Program-made: the position numbers and the translations under genes
Notes under the pieces: model-generated
The model's database searches: none
The model's input: the letters and a program-made list of their open reading frames with translations, nothing else
What the model was told of the DNA's origin: nothing
In this document: in pieces, positions 9,605-18,259 of the stretch
How the letters are laid out: the number at the start of each line of letters is the position of its first letter
How positions within the stretch are numbered: position 1 is the first letter of the stretch
Source of the DNA: Methylophilales bacterium HTCC2181
Lineage (GTDB): Bacteria > Pseudomonadota > Gammaproteobacteria > Burkholderiales > Methylophilaceae
Reading direction: 5' to 3'
DNA: 64,000 nucleotides
Assembly (NCBI GenBank): GCA_000168995.1
Contig: AAUX01000001.1
Span: forward strand, 992,001 to 1,056,000

Positions 9605-9853
9605 AGTTTTCTTAATTCCGTTTTCCAATCATCAAATTTTAGCATAAAGGCAGTCTTGATTAATGAATTATCAAGCACGCTACTTTTTGGACGCTTGGCA
9701 TTAGTGGGATACTGATCTGTGCCTACCGAAAGAATATTATTTATATCGAAAGCTGGGGTAGTCTTGGTAATAATCTGCCAAGTAAACTCATACCATGAAC
9801 ACTACCCGTCCGGAACGAGGTGATAAATGCCTGTATTTTTAGAGCTTAATTTT
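9584..9853. repeat. Left copy of duplicated rmlD-3'/rmlA-5' junction
   Basis: This stretch matches 30700-30968 in the same orientation with scattered differences. Shared landmarks in plus-strand order are the rmlA start region (gatgatgcctttacgcttca here, gatcatgcctttccgcttca there), then the rmlD 3' coding region, ending near aaatgcctgtattttt. Similarity stops close to 9853. The two copies flank about 21 kb of polysaccharide genes, as expected if that block entered between rmlD and rmlA and left a copy of the junction on each side. The divergence between copies suggests an old event or a donor from another strain. Confidence 0.85.
9601..9853 (-). pseudogene. rmlD: Remnant of rmlD (C-terminal about 80 codons)
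   Basis: Read on the minus strand, the sequence translates as the end of RmlD: NTGIYHLVPDG, a TAG stop, then CSWYEFTWQIITKTTPAF, GTDQYPTNAKRPKSS and VLDNSLIKTAF, ending in TGA at 9601. It parallels the C-terminus of the intact RmlD at 30656-31555. The 5' two thirds are missing and an internal stop (where the intact gene has Gln after LVPDG) breaks the frame. Its natural stop overlaps the rmlA ATG (ATGA), showing the ancestral order rmlD-rmlA. The rest of the 9605-9950 interval, from about 9854, shows no gene. Confidence 0.88.
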
Positions 9854-9950
9854 TTGTCTAATAAATCTATGTCACATATTCTTTTTAAGTTTTAAGTTGA
9901 TGGCGTAAAAGACAGATTACCTTAAAAAGGTACACATTAAAGCTTATCGA

Positions 9951-10676
9951 CTAAAATTTTTTTAGTAATAAGCGTAAACCTTTAATACATAATTGAGCTA
10001 TAAATACGGAAAATAGTGGAAGAGTTGAGAGTCCATGTGACCGGTGTATTCGTAAAACCTCAGTTTTTGTGCCAAAAAAATCATTACCAGAAAGTCCCCC
10101 GAGAGAAAATTCTCCGGCAACAAACTTACAGGTCTTAATACTCTCATTGCCTATTATTAGCTTTAGCATAAAATCGTAATCAGCTGCAATTTGATATTTA
10201 TTTGAGTAATAACCATAAGTTTTATGAATATTTTTCATGAATAACGAACTAACTGAGTGACCAAAAATACTTGTACGGTATCCAGCAATACAAAAGGGTA
10301 GCTTTGATAGTCTCATAATTTTTCTGTTACAAACAAATGGGGCGGTTATAACGGAGCTATGCCCATCAATTTCTTTTTCAAATTTACCAATTGCATCAAC
10401 CTCAAACCAATCATCTGATCCTATAACAATATAATAATCACATTTTGAAAGACGTATACCTCTATTTATTGCATCGTATACACCAAAATCTGATCTAGTG
10501 CTTATACGTAAATTTAAATCCGTTATTTTATGTAATATTTCTAGTGTGTTATCTTTTGACTCTCCATCAACCACAATCCATTCAAAATCTTTAAATGATT
10601 GTGATCGTAGGCTATCAATTAGTCTTTGAATGGTCTTCGCACTATTCAGGGTGGCTGTAATGATACTTATTTTCAT
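9951..10676 (-). CDS. Family 2 glycosyltransferase (WcaA-like)
   Basis: 241 residues, GT-A fold. MKISIITATLNSAKTIQRLI, EWIVVDGESKDNTLEIL and YIVIGSDDWFEVDA give the typical N-terminal nucleotide-binding part with the acidic DD pair; IAADYDFMLKLI matches the later conserved D-x-D/E-x2 region of colanic-acid WcaA-like enzymes. Cytoplasmic, membrane-associated sugar transfer in glycan assembly. It is the last intact gene of the inserted block, directly before the rmlD remnant, and starts 2 nt after the neighbouring glycosyltransferase ends. Confidence 0.85.
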   Translation of the reverse strand: MKISIITATLNSAKTIQRLIDSLRSQSFKDFEWIVVDGESKDNTLEILHKITDLNLRISTRSDFGVYDAINRGIRLSKCDYYIVIGSDDWFEVDAIGKFEKEIDGHSSVITAPFVCNRKIMRLSKLPFCIAGYRTSIFGHSVSSLFMKNIHKTYGYYSNKYQIAADYDFMLKLIIGNESIKTCKFVAGEFSLGGLSGNDFFGTKTEVLRIHRSHGLSTLPLFSVFIAQLCIKGLRLLLKKF

Positions 10677-10678
10677 TA

Positions 10679-11860
10679 TTATTTAGCTTGGTAAAGGTGG
10701 CAAGGATTGTAGATTAACTCAAGAATGATATCTTGATATGCACATCCATAATTTTTCAATCTTTGGTTATTATTTTCTAGAGTATATTTAGAAGATAGAT
10801 GCACCTCGGTTATTTTTTTATCACTCTTAAACTCTCTTAACTTTTTCGCCAAGCATGATGCGCTTGAAGGTGGGAAAAAACTTGCTTTGCCATCTGCCTG
10901 CTCTCGATGTACATTTATATCAGATAAAATTAAAGCAACTCCAAGTGACTTCGCTTCTTCGACAGTTGAACTCCAGCCCTCAAATAAAGATGGGTTTATT
11001 ACTGCCATTGAGTTTATCATAAGGGATACAACATCTGAATACGGTACTATGCCCAAACTTACAAAATTACTTGAAATTCCATATTCATTAACCTGGCTTA
11101 CTAGGTTAGAAAAGTAACATAAATCACGATAGTCTTGTTCAGAACCGCTGGCTAAAACAAGGACATCTGGCCATTCATTCTTTAAATCGTTTATCGCATC
11201 AATCATCAAACTATGGTTCTTATGTTTCCAAAATTGGTTAGGTAAATAAAAGTAAGGTCTATTAAAACCATATTTTGCTTTAAGAGTTTCTAAGCTTGGT
11301 AAATCAATTGTAGATGGAGCGCATACGAAATTTAAAACTCGTACCTTTTTAATGTAGTGCGGAGCAAAGTGTGAAAAATCTTTATAGGCATCCTGACTGC
11401 TAACAATAACTGAGTCACAAAATTTCGCTATCTTTGTAAACTGCTTATCTCGTACATTCAATTCTAAATTTGAAAACATACTGGGCAAATGCACATGTTG
11501 AAAATCAGGAATCCACCCAATGGTTTTTATTCGCTTAGACTTATCTGGCAGTGTGTGAGAAAGTACTTGTACATCATTTTTTATTAACAGCCTATTGAGC
11601 AAGATATTTCTTCCAAGCAGCTTCCATAATATTTTATTTAAAAACCAAGCCAAACTATATCTATCAAGAATTGAAGTGCGAATTACTTGAAAATCAGGAA
11701 GTCCAGATAAAATTTTATCGGAAGTTTTTTGCCCCAAAAGGATAACGGGCTCTATTTTTCTGTCTGGAATATACGAAATAGCAAATAATAAGTTTCTATA
11801 ATAATTAAGACCGCCAATCCAACGAGCGTCAATTACAAAACCAACCTTAATTAATTGCAT
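10679..11860 (-). CDS. Family 1 (GT-B) glycosyltransferase
   Basis: 393 residues from ATG 11860 (MQLIKVGFVIDARWIGGLNY), which limits the overlap with the upstream epimerase gene to 14 nt; the open frame extends to 11893. N-terminal domain has the glycine-rich acceptor-side segment WIGGLNYYRN; the C-terminal domain has YLPNQFWKHKNHSL, then INPSLFEGWSSTVEEAKSLG, the E-x7-E type motif of GT4-like retaining enzymes. It likely transfers a hexose or deoxyhexose from a nucleotide donor. Donor unknown. Confidence 0.83.
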   Translation of the reverse strand: MQLIKVGFVIDARWIGGLNYYRNLLFAISYIPDRKIEPVILLGQKTSDKILSGLPDFQVIRTSILDRYSLAWFLNKILWKLLGRNILLNRLLIKNDVQVLSHTLPDKSKRIKTIGWIPDFQHVHLPSMFSNLELNVRDKQFTKIAKFCDSVIVSSQDAYKDFSHFAPHYIKKVRVLNFVCAPSTIDLPSLETLKAKYGFNRPYFYLPNQFWKHKNHSLMIDAINDLKNEWPDVLVLASGSEQDYRDLCYFSNLVSQVNEYGISSNFVSLGIVPYSDVVSLMINSMAVINPSLFEGWSSTVEEAKSLGVALILSDINVHREQADGKASFFPPSSASCLAKKLREFKSDKKITEVHLSSKYTLENNNQRLKNYGCAYQDIILELIYNPCHLYQAK

Positions 11861-12776
11861 GATGTTTAAACCATTCAGCATATTCAAGCACACCCTGATG
11901 CCATTTGATCTTCGGATCCCAAGCTAATACCTGGCTTGTTTTTGTTACATCAGCAACATACCCAATTGGGTCGCCCTGTCTTGCGGAACCAGTAAAGATC
12001 GCGGATTCTTTACTATCTAAAGCAGTAAAGAGTAATTTTAATATATCTGTTATTGGTGTTCCTAAACCGGTTGCGCCGTTATATAAATTAAAATTACTAG
12101 ATGAGGTAGTTAGTAAACATGCTACTAGTTTTGCCACATCGGTAACATGTATCCAATCACGCAATTCATTACCTGTCCCAAAAAATTTATACTCACCACC
12201 CATTATTTTGTTGCACGCATCCCATAGCAATTGTTTTTTTAATCCTGGGCCATAGACAGAAAATAATCGAAGAACAGTAACATTTAAACCAAAATGATCG
12301 ACATATGATTTACACAATTCCTCAGCTATTTTTTTATGAACACCATACGGCGAAATAGGGTTAATGGAGTCACCTTCAGCCATAGGCAATTTTTCAACCT
12401 CACCATAAACACCGGCGCTGGATATTGTTATGACCTTAGCAGTAGATGCATATAATCTCACATATTCCAAAACGTTTAGTGTTGTATTTAAATTGCGTTC
12501 GAAATCATCAAGTGGATTTTGAATTGACAAACCTACTGATCCGCTTCCAGCGCAGTGAATTATTGAGTCAGGAACGACCTCGCAAGCACGTAACCCATCA
12601 ACAGTAATATCTGATGAGCGCCACTCAGAAATCCCCCATAATTTTTGTTCATCAACTGAGGACCATTTACCATGCCCTATTCCTATAACTTTTAAACCTT
12701 GACGAGATAGATGACGGGCAACATTACGACCTATAAAGCCATGAGCACCAGTGACTAAAACAGATTGAATTTTCAT
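11847..12776 (-). CDS. NAD-dependent sugar epimerase/dehydratase (extended SDR)
   Basis: 309 residues. SVLVTGAHGFIGRNVARHL is the Rossmann glycine motif; ITISSAGVYGE contains the active-site Ser region; ISPYGVHKKIAEEL contains Tyr-x3-Lys; RDWIHVTDVAKL is the usual substrate-side motif. Resembles UDP-glucose 4-epimerase and GDP-6-deoxy-4-keto-mannose reductase relatives; the exact reaction (epimerase or reductase) cannot be decided. Start overlaps the preceding methyltransferase stop by 4 nt. Confidence 0.82.
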   Translation of the reverse strand: MKIQSVLVTGAHGFIGRNVARHLSRQGLKVIGIGHGKWSSVDEQKLWGISEWRSSDITVDGLRACEVVPDSIIHCAGSGSVGLSIQNPLDDFERNLNTTLNVLEYVRLYASTAKVITISSAGVYGEVEKLPMAEGDSINPISPYGVHKKIAEELCKSYVDHFGLNVTVLRLFSVYGPGLKKQLLWDACNKIMGGEYKFFGTGNELRDWIHVTDVAKLVACLLTTSSSNFNLYNGATGLGTPITDILKLLFTALDSKESAIFTGSARQGDPIGYVADVTKTSQVLAWDPKIKWHQGVLEYAEWFKHHAIN

Positions 12777-13588
12777 TTTTTTTGTCCAACAAAACTATAT
12801 AAACGCCCAGGCGCATTAGACAAGGCGCCATAAAAAAATAATAGAGAGTCAGGAATTATTGAACTGTAAATTTTTAGCCTATTAGCTAATTTTTTCTTTA
12901 TATCCTTCTTGGTATTGGGGTATAGATTAATATTTGACTGCATTGGATTAAGAACGAAACGTAAATTCATACCACTTTCAAGAATTGCATTTTTATACTC
13001 TTTCAATAAGTATGCATTTTCACCACCATATAAATTATGTAATGGGTGATTTTCTAAAAAAGCATTAAGGTCTTCTTGTTTTGAAATTACATGTTCACGT
13101 GTAAATATGAACATCCCTTTTGATTTTAATACCCTTGATGCCTCCTTGCAAAGTTGCTTTAAATCGTTCGCATGATGTAATACTGCTCTCCCGTATACTA
13201 AGTCAAACGTTGAATCAGCGAAGGGTAATTTTTCTCCCCAAGTTTGATTTACTTTAATACTAAGTTGGCTTTCGTCTGCAAGTTTTTTTATGGCACCAGC
13301 ACCCACTAAATTACTTCTGTCTGGCTCAAGTGCATGAACCTGCCATCCATCCTTTGCAAATGCGTAGGCAGAAATACCTCTACCAGAACCAATGTCAAGT
13401 ACATGCCCTGCCGCAGGAAGATACTCTTTTAATGCATTCCACTCAGAGCTATTGTAAAACCGTTCTGCAGCACCAAGCAATGGGTCATCATAGAAACAAG
13501 CTTTTACTAAATCTTCTTTATTCGGTTGCGATTTAAGCCATTTAACAGCATCTTCCCATGAACTTCGGCTATTATCTGAAACCGTCAT
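12773..13588 (-). CDS. Class I SAM-dependent methyltransferase
   Basis: 271 residues. SAM motif I GHVLDIGSGRGISAYAF, acidic motif II VHALEPDRSN, and FDLVYGRAVLHHANDLKQL typical of UbiE/Methyltransf_11 proteins. Probably methylates a sugar or a glycan end. The C-terminal region (LYGGENAYLLKEYKNAI onwards) is typical of methyltransferases found in surface glycan clusters and may bind the acceptor. It overlaps the acetyltransferase gene upstream and the epimerase gene downstream by 4 nt each. Confidence 0.8.
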   Translation of the reverse strand: MTVSDNSRSSWEDAVKWLKSQPNKEDLVKACFYDDPLLGAAERFYNSSEWNALKEYLPAAGHVLDIGSGRGISAYAFAKDGWQVHALEPDRSNLVGAGAIKKLADESQLSIKVNQTWGEKLPFADSTFDLVYGRAVLHHANDLKQLCKEASRVLKSKGMFIFTREHVISKQEDLNAFLENHPLHNLYGGENAYLLKEYKNAILESGMNLRFVLNPMQSNINLYPNTKKDIKKKLANRLKIYSSIIPDSLLFFYGALSNAPGRLYSFVGQKK

Positions 13589-14154
13589 CTTTCATCCATA
13601 GTCAATTCTCTAATTATTCGTGCAGGATTTCCACCTACTATAGTAAAAGGGGGTACGTCTTTTGTAACAACACTTCCAGCTGCGATTATTGCACCTTCGC
13701 CGATAAAAACGCCAGCTAAAATAATTGACATAGAACCAATCCAAACATCATCGGAGATGATAACGGCTTTCTCATTAAGGTTAATATGTTTTGGATGTTG
13801 GCCAGAAACTATTTGTGTAAATTGTTTATGACGCTGTGCTGAGTTAAATGGATGGGTCGAATTATCGAAAATGTTAACGCAATGCGAAATTAGAACTCGA
13901 TGACCAATTTTTATTTTTAGAGCTGACCATATTCTAGATTGCTCACCAACAAAACAATTATCCCCAATAGAAATTTCTCCCCCATGAGCAAAATTTAATA
14001 ACTCACCTTTAATATGAGTATTTTCACCGATCGCAATTTTTTCTCTTAAATTCATATTATTTATAATTATCCCAGTGTCATGAACCTTGCTAGAATCTGA
14101 AATTATGCATGCTCGTTTTACCTTAATTCTTTTTATTAATTTAGAGAGAATCAT
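13585..14154 (-). CDS. Left-handed beta-helix acyltransferase (WbbJ-like)
   Basis: 189 residues with repeated hexapeptides from about residue 40: IAIGENTHIKGELLNF, ISIGDNCFVGEQ, IKIGHRVLISHCV, and the C-terminal hairpin VWIGSMSIILAGVFIGEGAI and VVTKDVPPFTIVGGNPARII. This is the LbetaH O-acetyltransferase type, in which FDNSTHP supplies the catalytic His region. It would transfer an acetyl or similar group from acyl-CoA to a sugar. It overlaps the methyltransferase genes on both sides by 4 nt. Confidence 0.87.
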   Translation of the reverse strand: MILSKLIKRIKVKRACIISDSSKVHDTGIIINNMNLREKIAIGENTHIKGELLNFAHGGEISIGDNCFVGEQSRIWSALKIKIGHRVLISHCVNIFDNSTHPFNSAQRHKQFTQIVSGQHPKHINLNEKAVIISDDVWIGSMSIILAGVFIGEGAIIAAGSVVTKDVPPFTIVGGNPARIIRELTMDER

Positions 14155-15029
14155 TTAACTAATTCCAAACAAACAATAGCGCGTGATGCTGCAGCAAAAT
14201 CTGAATCGTAATCAGATTGGGTGTGTATATCAAAATATGTAGCATCTTTGGACTCTTCGCGTGTTGATATTTCCCATCCATCACTTACATATTTGTAGTG
14301 AAAAATAGTGTGTGTGCTTGGCTTAAATATTTCAATAATTTCATCTAACATAGGGCCATCAAAAATCTGAAACCATTTTCTATTTTGATATTTTCCGTAA
14401 GGAAAACTTAAATACAGCACACCTCCAGGCTTTAACATGCGATGATATTCTCTGATTGCTTGTAGGTAGGTGTTTGCATGATTTTCATTTTTAGACTCAT
14501 CAGTTGTATACAGCATCGTGTTATCCAAACCAATATGCTCAATAGTAGATAAACTCGCAATCCAGTCAAAATAGTTATCTCTGAAACAAGAATTTCTGAG
14601 GTCTTCAAAAACATATGATACTCCCGCCTCCCAAAAGCTTTTTGATTCTGGAGCGAGTGTTGATATAAATACTTTCTTGGATTGCAGCTTTGAGTGTGAC
14701 AATATAAAATCGACATTTAATACTGACCCAGCATCGAGTATTTTTCCATCTCCAGAGGGTAGTCTAGAAAAAAACCAAGGGTATTCCACTGCCCTTTCAT
14801 CAAGACGGTATCCAAAACCCTTAGGTAAGAAAAAGGGATCGAAGTCTTGACTAGAAAGTAGGTTTTTTATGGCAAGCACCTTATAGTGACTATAGCCAAT
14901 AGCCCATGGTTTCATGCCGCACATAACAAAGTAAAAGCTTTGAAGCTTACAGTAAAAACTTTTAATTAATCTCATACTAAAAAAGTTAAAGTCTTTTAGC
15001 ATGTGGTAAAAAATTTTAATAATCTTCAT
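14151..15029 (-). CDS. Methyltransferase-like protein of the glycan cluster
   Basis: 292 residues from ATG 15029, preceded at 5 nt by GAGGGG; a GTG at 15035 lies within that ribosome site. A modified SAM motif I, DGKILDAGSVLNVDFIL, is followed by DWIASLSTIEHIGLDNT and YHRMLKPGGVLYLSFPYG, the classic post-I and post-III segments of class I methyltransferases. The glycine-poor motif I (DAGSVLN instead of DxGxGxG) leaves SAM binding less certain. The basic, aromatic N-terminus (KIIKIFYHMLKDFNFFSMR) may attach to the membrane. Confidence 0.7.
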   Translation of the reverse strand: MKIIKIFYHMLKDFNFFSMRLIKSFYCKLQSFYFVMCGMKPWAIGYSHYKVLAIKNLLSSQDFDPFFLPKGFGYRLDERAVEYPWFFSRLPSGDGKILDAGSVLNVDFILSHSKLQSKKVFISTLAPESKSFWEAGVSYVFEDLRNSCFRDNYFDWIASLSTIEHIGLDNTMLYTTDESKNENHANTYLQAIREYHRMLKPGGVLYLSFPYGKYQNRKWFQIFDGPMLDEIIEIFKPSTHTIFHYKYVSDGWEISTREESKDATYFDIHTQSDYDSDFAAASRAIVCLELVK

Positions 15030-15046
15030 TATCACCCCTCGGGAAC

Positions 15047-15985
15047 CTACGGTTTATAGTTGTGGTAAATGGTTTTTATCATAAATATAAGATAACTTTT
15101 TATTCTTTGCCACATTGTATGTTTTGCAAAAATTTTGAAAAGATTCAGATTAATGATATACCATGAACCACATAACCTGATTTTTTTTGGAAATATTATT
15201 GTATTGATTTTAAAGTTACTTACATTAGCAAATGAATCTAAATTACTGTTTGTCCTACCATGTATGCCACTCCCATCAAATCCATTATTAATTACCAATG
15301 TTTCCCTTGGATACAGAGTAAGTGCATCACTTATGAACGCAGTTAAGTAAAAGCGAATGGCCCAGGAATCGACTCTTCCAGCACGCTGATCTTCCATCAT
15401 TGAAAAGTAATCACATGCACCATTTAAATTAAAACGATCTCGAAGCAAAGGATCGTTTTTGAGCTGTTCATAGCCAGTAGCGTTGATATCAAGTAAATCC
15501 CAAGATCTCTTCCAAGTAGCCCAACCCCATGATGAGGTAAGTGGTAAAAATAACGCGTCTTCTTTAATATTTATAGTTAATGGAAACATGTAACCAGCAA
15601 TCTGTATCACTTTTACTTCCTCTTCATATTTGCATAGACTTGCATTCATGTACTTAAGGAAATAAGGCGAGACGAGTAAGTCATCTTCCATGACAATCAC
15701 ACGACCATACTTGTTAATTACTTTTGTTACACCATCAATTATTGACTTAGATAGCCCCCAATTTTTTTCTCTCTCGATAATAGTAACTTTTTTGAAACCA
15801 TTAATTTTTTTAATATAACTTCTTACCTTTAAAACTTTTTCATCTATTTTATTATTCTTTGCATTATCTGCATATATAAATAGCTCACTTTCTGAAGCTA
15901 GTTCATTGTTTTGTAGTGCTTTAATAGTCTTTTGTGTATGCCGGGGCCGATTATAGACAAAAAGTACTATCGGAGATAAATTCAT
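15047..15985 (-). CDS. GNT-I-like/family 2-like glycosyltransferase
   Basis: 312 residues. The start PIVLFVYNRPRHTQKTI and the segment NWGLSKSIIDGVT then GRVIVMEDDLLVSPYFLKYMN (EDD metal-binding site near residue 97) match the GNT-I/sugar-transferase type GT-A proteins common in bacterial glycan clusters. TSSWGWATWKRSWDLLD is the second typical motif of this group. Likely a cytoplasmic glycosyltransferase. The start shares one base with the stop of the 499-residue protein upstream. Confidence 0.8.
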   Translation of the reverse strand: MNLSPIVLFVYNRPRHTQKTIKALQNNELASESELFIYADNAKNNKIDEKVLKVRSYIKKINGFKKVTIIEREKNWGLSKSIIDGVTKVINKYGRVIVMEDDLLVSPYFLKYMNASLCKYEEEVKVIQIAGYMFPLTINIKEDALFLPLTSSWGWATWKRSWDLLDINATGYEQLKNDPLLRDRFNLNGACDYFSMMEDQRAGRVDSWAIRFYLTAFISDALTLYPRETLVINNGFDGSGIHGRTNSNLDSFANVSNFKINTIIFPKKIRLCGSWYIINLNLFKIFAKHTMWQRIKSYLIFMIKTIYHNYKP

Positions 15986-17484
15986 TAAGTATTGGTTGAC
16001 CTTAAAATACTTTCAACTACTCTTTGTAAAGATTGACCATCATTGATCCCAAAAAAATGATTAGAAAAACTCTTCATTTTTTCTCGGGTTTCTAAGAATT
16101 TTTTAGGATTTTTCATAATATTGCTTATTATATCAAAGGTAGCATTCTCACCATCGGCAATAATTGCTGCTCCATACTCTTCAGGAAATGGAAACATGGA
16201 GTGTTGCTCTCTCATTTTCATTATAATGGGAATAACATTGCAGGCTGCTGCTTCAGATAGTGTTGTGGAGTAGAACCCAACAGCACACACAACTTCATTC
16301 ATGACTTCAGTTAAGGTGTATTCAGTTGCAGGCATTAGCTTCACAAGCTCAGGGTGTTGCAATGAAAGAAGGTCGAACACTGTAGAGCTGTCAACTGGGT
16401 GCTTGCGAACAATCACCTTTGCATCAGGAAGGTTTTTTAAAACTGTAGTACAAATATTTGTTAAAGCAGCATATTCCTGTTCAGAAATATGCTTACTGAT
16501 TGGCTGCGTAAATATTGCAATAGTAAAGTTGTTGGTTGATTGGCCACCCTTTTTCAAATCATTAAATAATGGCGTTCCTGTTACTTCGTAAACGGGTCTG
16601 GGAGAGTGCCTTTTGTAATGCTGCACAAAACCCTCTCCCCAACATAGCATTTTATCAAAGGACATGCCTCTATACCCACAGTGCATAACTCCACCTCTTC
16701 CACTTTGCATTCGAACTGTTGGAATTGATAGTTTTTTAGCTGCTTGTGATGAAATCTCATCTTGCATAGAAGTGCCTTCAGCGAACACCAACACTGAGGG
16801 TTGGCTATAACTCAAAGTAGCAAGCATGTTTGTATAAGCCTGTAGTATGTTTGCATAAATAAAAAATAGTGGGTGAAATATCGGAATGTGTATACTAAGC
16901 AAGCTTAAACTGCCTGACATTAACTTCTGTGGAGAAGCACCAACCGTCAATATAGATTCATTTAAAGCATTAGAATCATTTGAAAAAATGATCTTTTGAT
17001 GTTCTTTAAAAGCTGTGATGGTCTCTTTAAAAAATATAAGAAATCGTGGGTTGATTACAAAAAAACCTATTGACTTTTTATCTTCATTCCATAAATGTCT
17101 CTCCTTGCTAAGCATTAAGCTTCTCATTGCCATGAAGCAAACTTTCAAATAAGCAACAACACCTCTTAATATCAAATTTACCTCACTCTTAAAACCGTTA
17201 AGGATTTCAATTTCTTTATACAAATCTAGCAATGCCTGATTTTTATTTTGAGCAGCCCAATCTCTTGAAGCTGCAATCAATGGTAATAGAGCTGATGGTT
17301 GATTAATTGCACTGAAGTAAAAATAGCGTGCAAAAGCTGCTCTAAAATTCACTTCCTCATACATAAATAGGTTTGAATATTTTTTTTCTTGCCAATCTAG
17401 TAGTGACTCTATTAATTCCGTTAATAGTATCTCATCTACAATTAAAACTGGCGATTTTAAGAAATTTGAGAATAAACCAAACAT
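15985..17484 (-). CDS. Putative GT-B-fold glycosyltransferase next to CMP-sugar synthetase
   Basis: 499 residues, not confidently placed in a family. The N-terminal half is helical without a recognised motif. The C-terminal half looks like a GT-B C-domain: MLCWGEGFVQHYKRHSP, FTIAIFTQPISK, KVIVRKHPVDSS (the RKHP motif of capsule-type and polysialyl-like transferases) and VGFYSTTLSEAAACNVIPII. It lies 67 nt downstream of the CMP-sugar synthetase gene, so it is the best local candidate to transfer the CMP-activated acidic sugar. That role is an inference from position and the RKHP/ST-rich C-domain. Confidence 0.6.
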   Translation of the reverse strand: MFGLFSNFLKSPVLIVDEILLTELIESLLDWQEKKYSNLFMYEEVNFRAAFARYFYFSAINQPSALLPLIAASRDWAAQNKNQALLDLYKEIEILNGFKSEVNLILRGVVAYLKVCFMAMRSLMLSKERHLWNEDKKSIGFFVINPRFLIFFKETITAFKEHQKIIFSNDSNALNESILTVGASPQKLMSGSLSLLSIHIPIFHPLFFIYANILQAYTNMLATLSYSQPSVLVFAEGTSMQDEISSQAAKKLSIPTVRMQSGRGGVMHCGYRGMSFDKMLCWGEGFVQHYKRHSPRPVYEVTGTPLFNDLKKGGQSTNNFTIAIFTQPISKHISEQEYAALTNICTTVLKNLPDAKVIVRKHPVDSSTVFDLLSLQHPELVKLMPATEYTLTEVMNEVVCAVGFYSTTLSEAAACNVIPIIMKMREQHSMFPFPEEYGAAIIADGENATFDIISNIMKNPKKFLETREKMKSFSNHFFGINDGQSLQRVVESILRSTNT

Positions 17485-17551
17485 TATAAAGAGATTTTAT
17501 TTAGATCATTCATTTTTTTATGTATAAACTTGAGTTCAAAATTAACTACGT

Positions 17552-18259
17552 CTATATTTGTACGCTTGCTTTAGCTAAAGCAGTAGCAGTTATAAAATCT
17601 ATCTCATTATCAATATCAACAGAGTCTTTTTGACTCATTAAATATGGCAGTGCATTATGATATAACGTATTAGTTTCACGGCTTTCAAGGCTTTCTATAC
17701 TTCGTACATACAAGGCACCATTGGGATGAAATGCCTTTTTTTGGTCCTGGCTCCTAGTGATTCCTGTTACCAGAGGAGAAGAGTCAAAAGCTTGCTTCCA
17801 GCCATTATTTTCATCCAAATAAAACGCAAAGGAAACTGGAAAGTTATACTCAGAAGCTGAGAAAACAGGTTTAGCTCTTTTCTCAAAAAGTGCAATTGCC
17901 TCAGCTACATGTTGCGAGTTTCGAAAAGGTACTGTTGGCAAACCCATTACAAAGTTACCTTCCCTGCACTTAAAAATATTGTTATAATTTTGTTTAAGAT
18001 AGTCAAACACTTTAACTTTATCCCCAGCTTGCTCGGGTGTTCTAAAGTCTAAAACGAGTTTATTTGACTTAATATATTGTTGAGCAATATCCCAATAATC
18101 CATTGAATCTGTTGAGAAAACTACTTTTTTAATTTTTTTATTTTTTACAAAAGCTTCCAATGTCCATACAACAAGCGGCTTACCAGCTAACATTTTTATA
18201 TTTTTACCTGGTAAGCGCTTAGACCCTGAACGTGCAGGTACAAATGCAATATAACTCAC
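17552..18259 (-). CDS. CMP-nonulosonate/acylneuraminate-type cytidylyltransferase
   Basis: 235 residues. The N-terminal motif FVPARSGSKRLPGKNIKMLAG is the CTP-binding signature of CMP-NeuAc/CMP-Leg/CMP-Pse synthetases; VVFSTDSMDYWDIA and the later AEAIALFEKRAKPVFSA follow the family pattern, and DIDNEIDFITATALA resembles the metal-binding end. It should activate a 2-keto-3-deoxy sugar acid with CMP. It overlaps the aldolase-like gene by 4 nt and forms a set with the NeuB fusion gene. Which acid it uses is open. Confidence 0.87.
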   Translation of the reverse strand: MSYIAFVPARSGSKRLPGKNIKMLAGKPLVVWTLEAFVKNKKIKKVVFSTDSMDYWDIAQQYIKSNKLVLDFRTPEQAGDKVKVFDYLKQNYNNIFKCREGNFVMGLPTVPFRNSQHVAEAIALFEKRAKPVFSASEYNFPVSFAFYLDENNGWKQAFDSSPLVTGITRSQDQKKAFHPNGALYVRSIESLESRETNTLYHNALPYLMSQKDSVDIDNEIDFITATALAKASVQI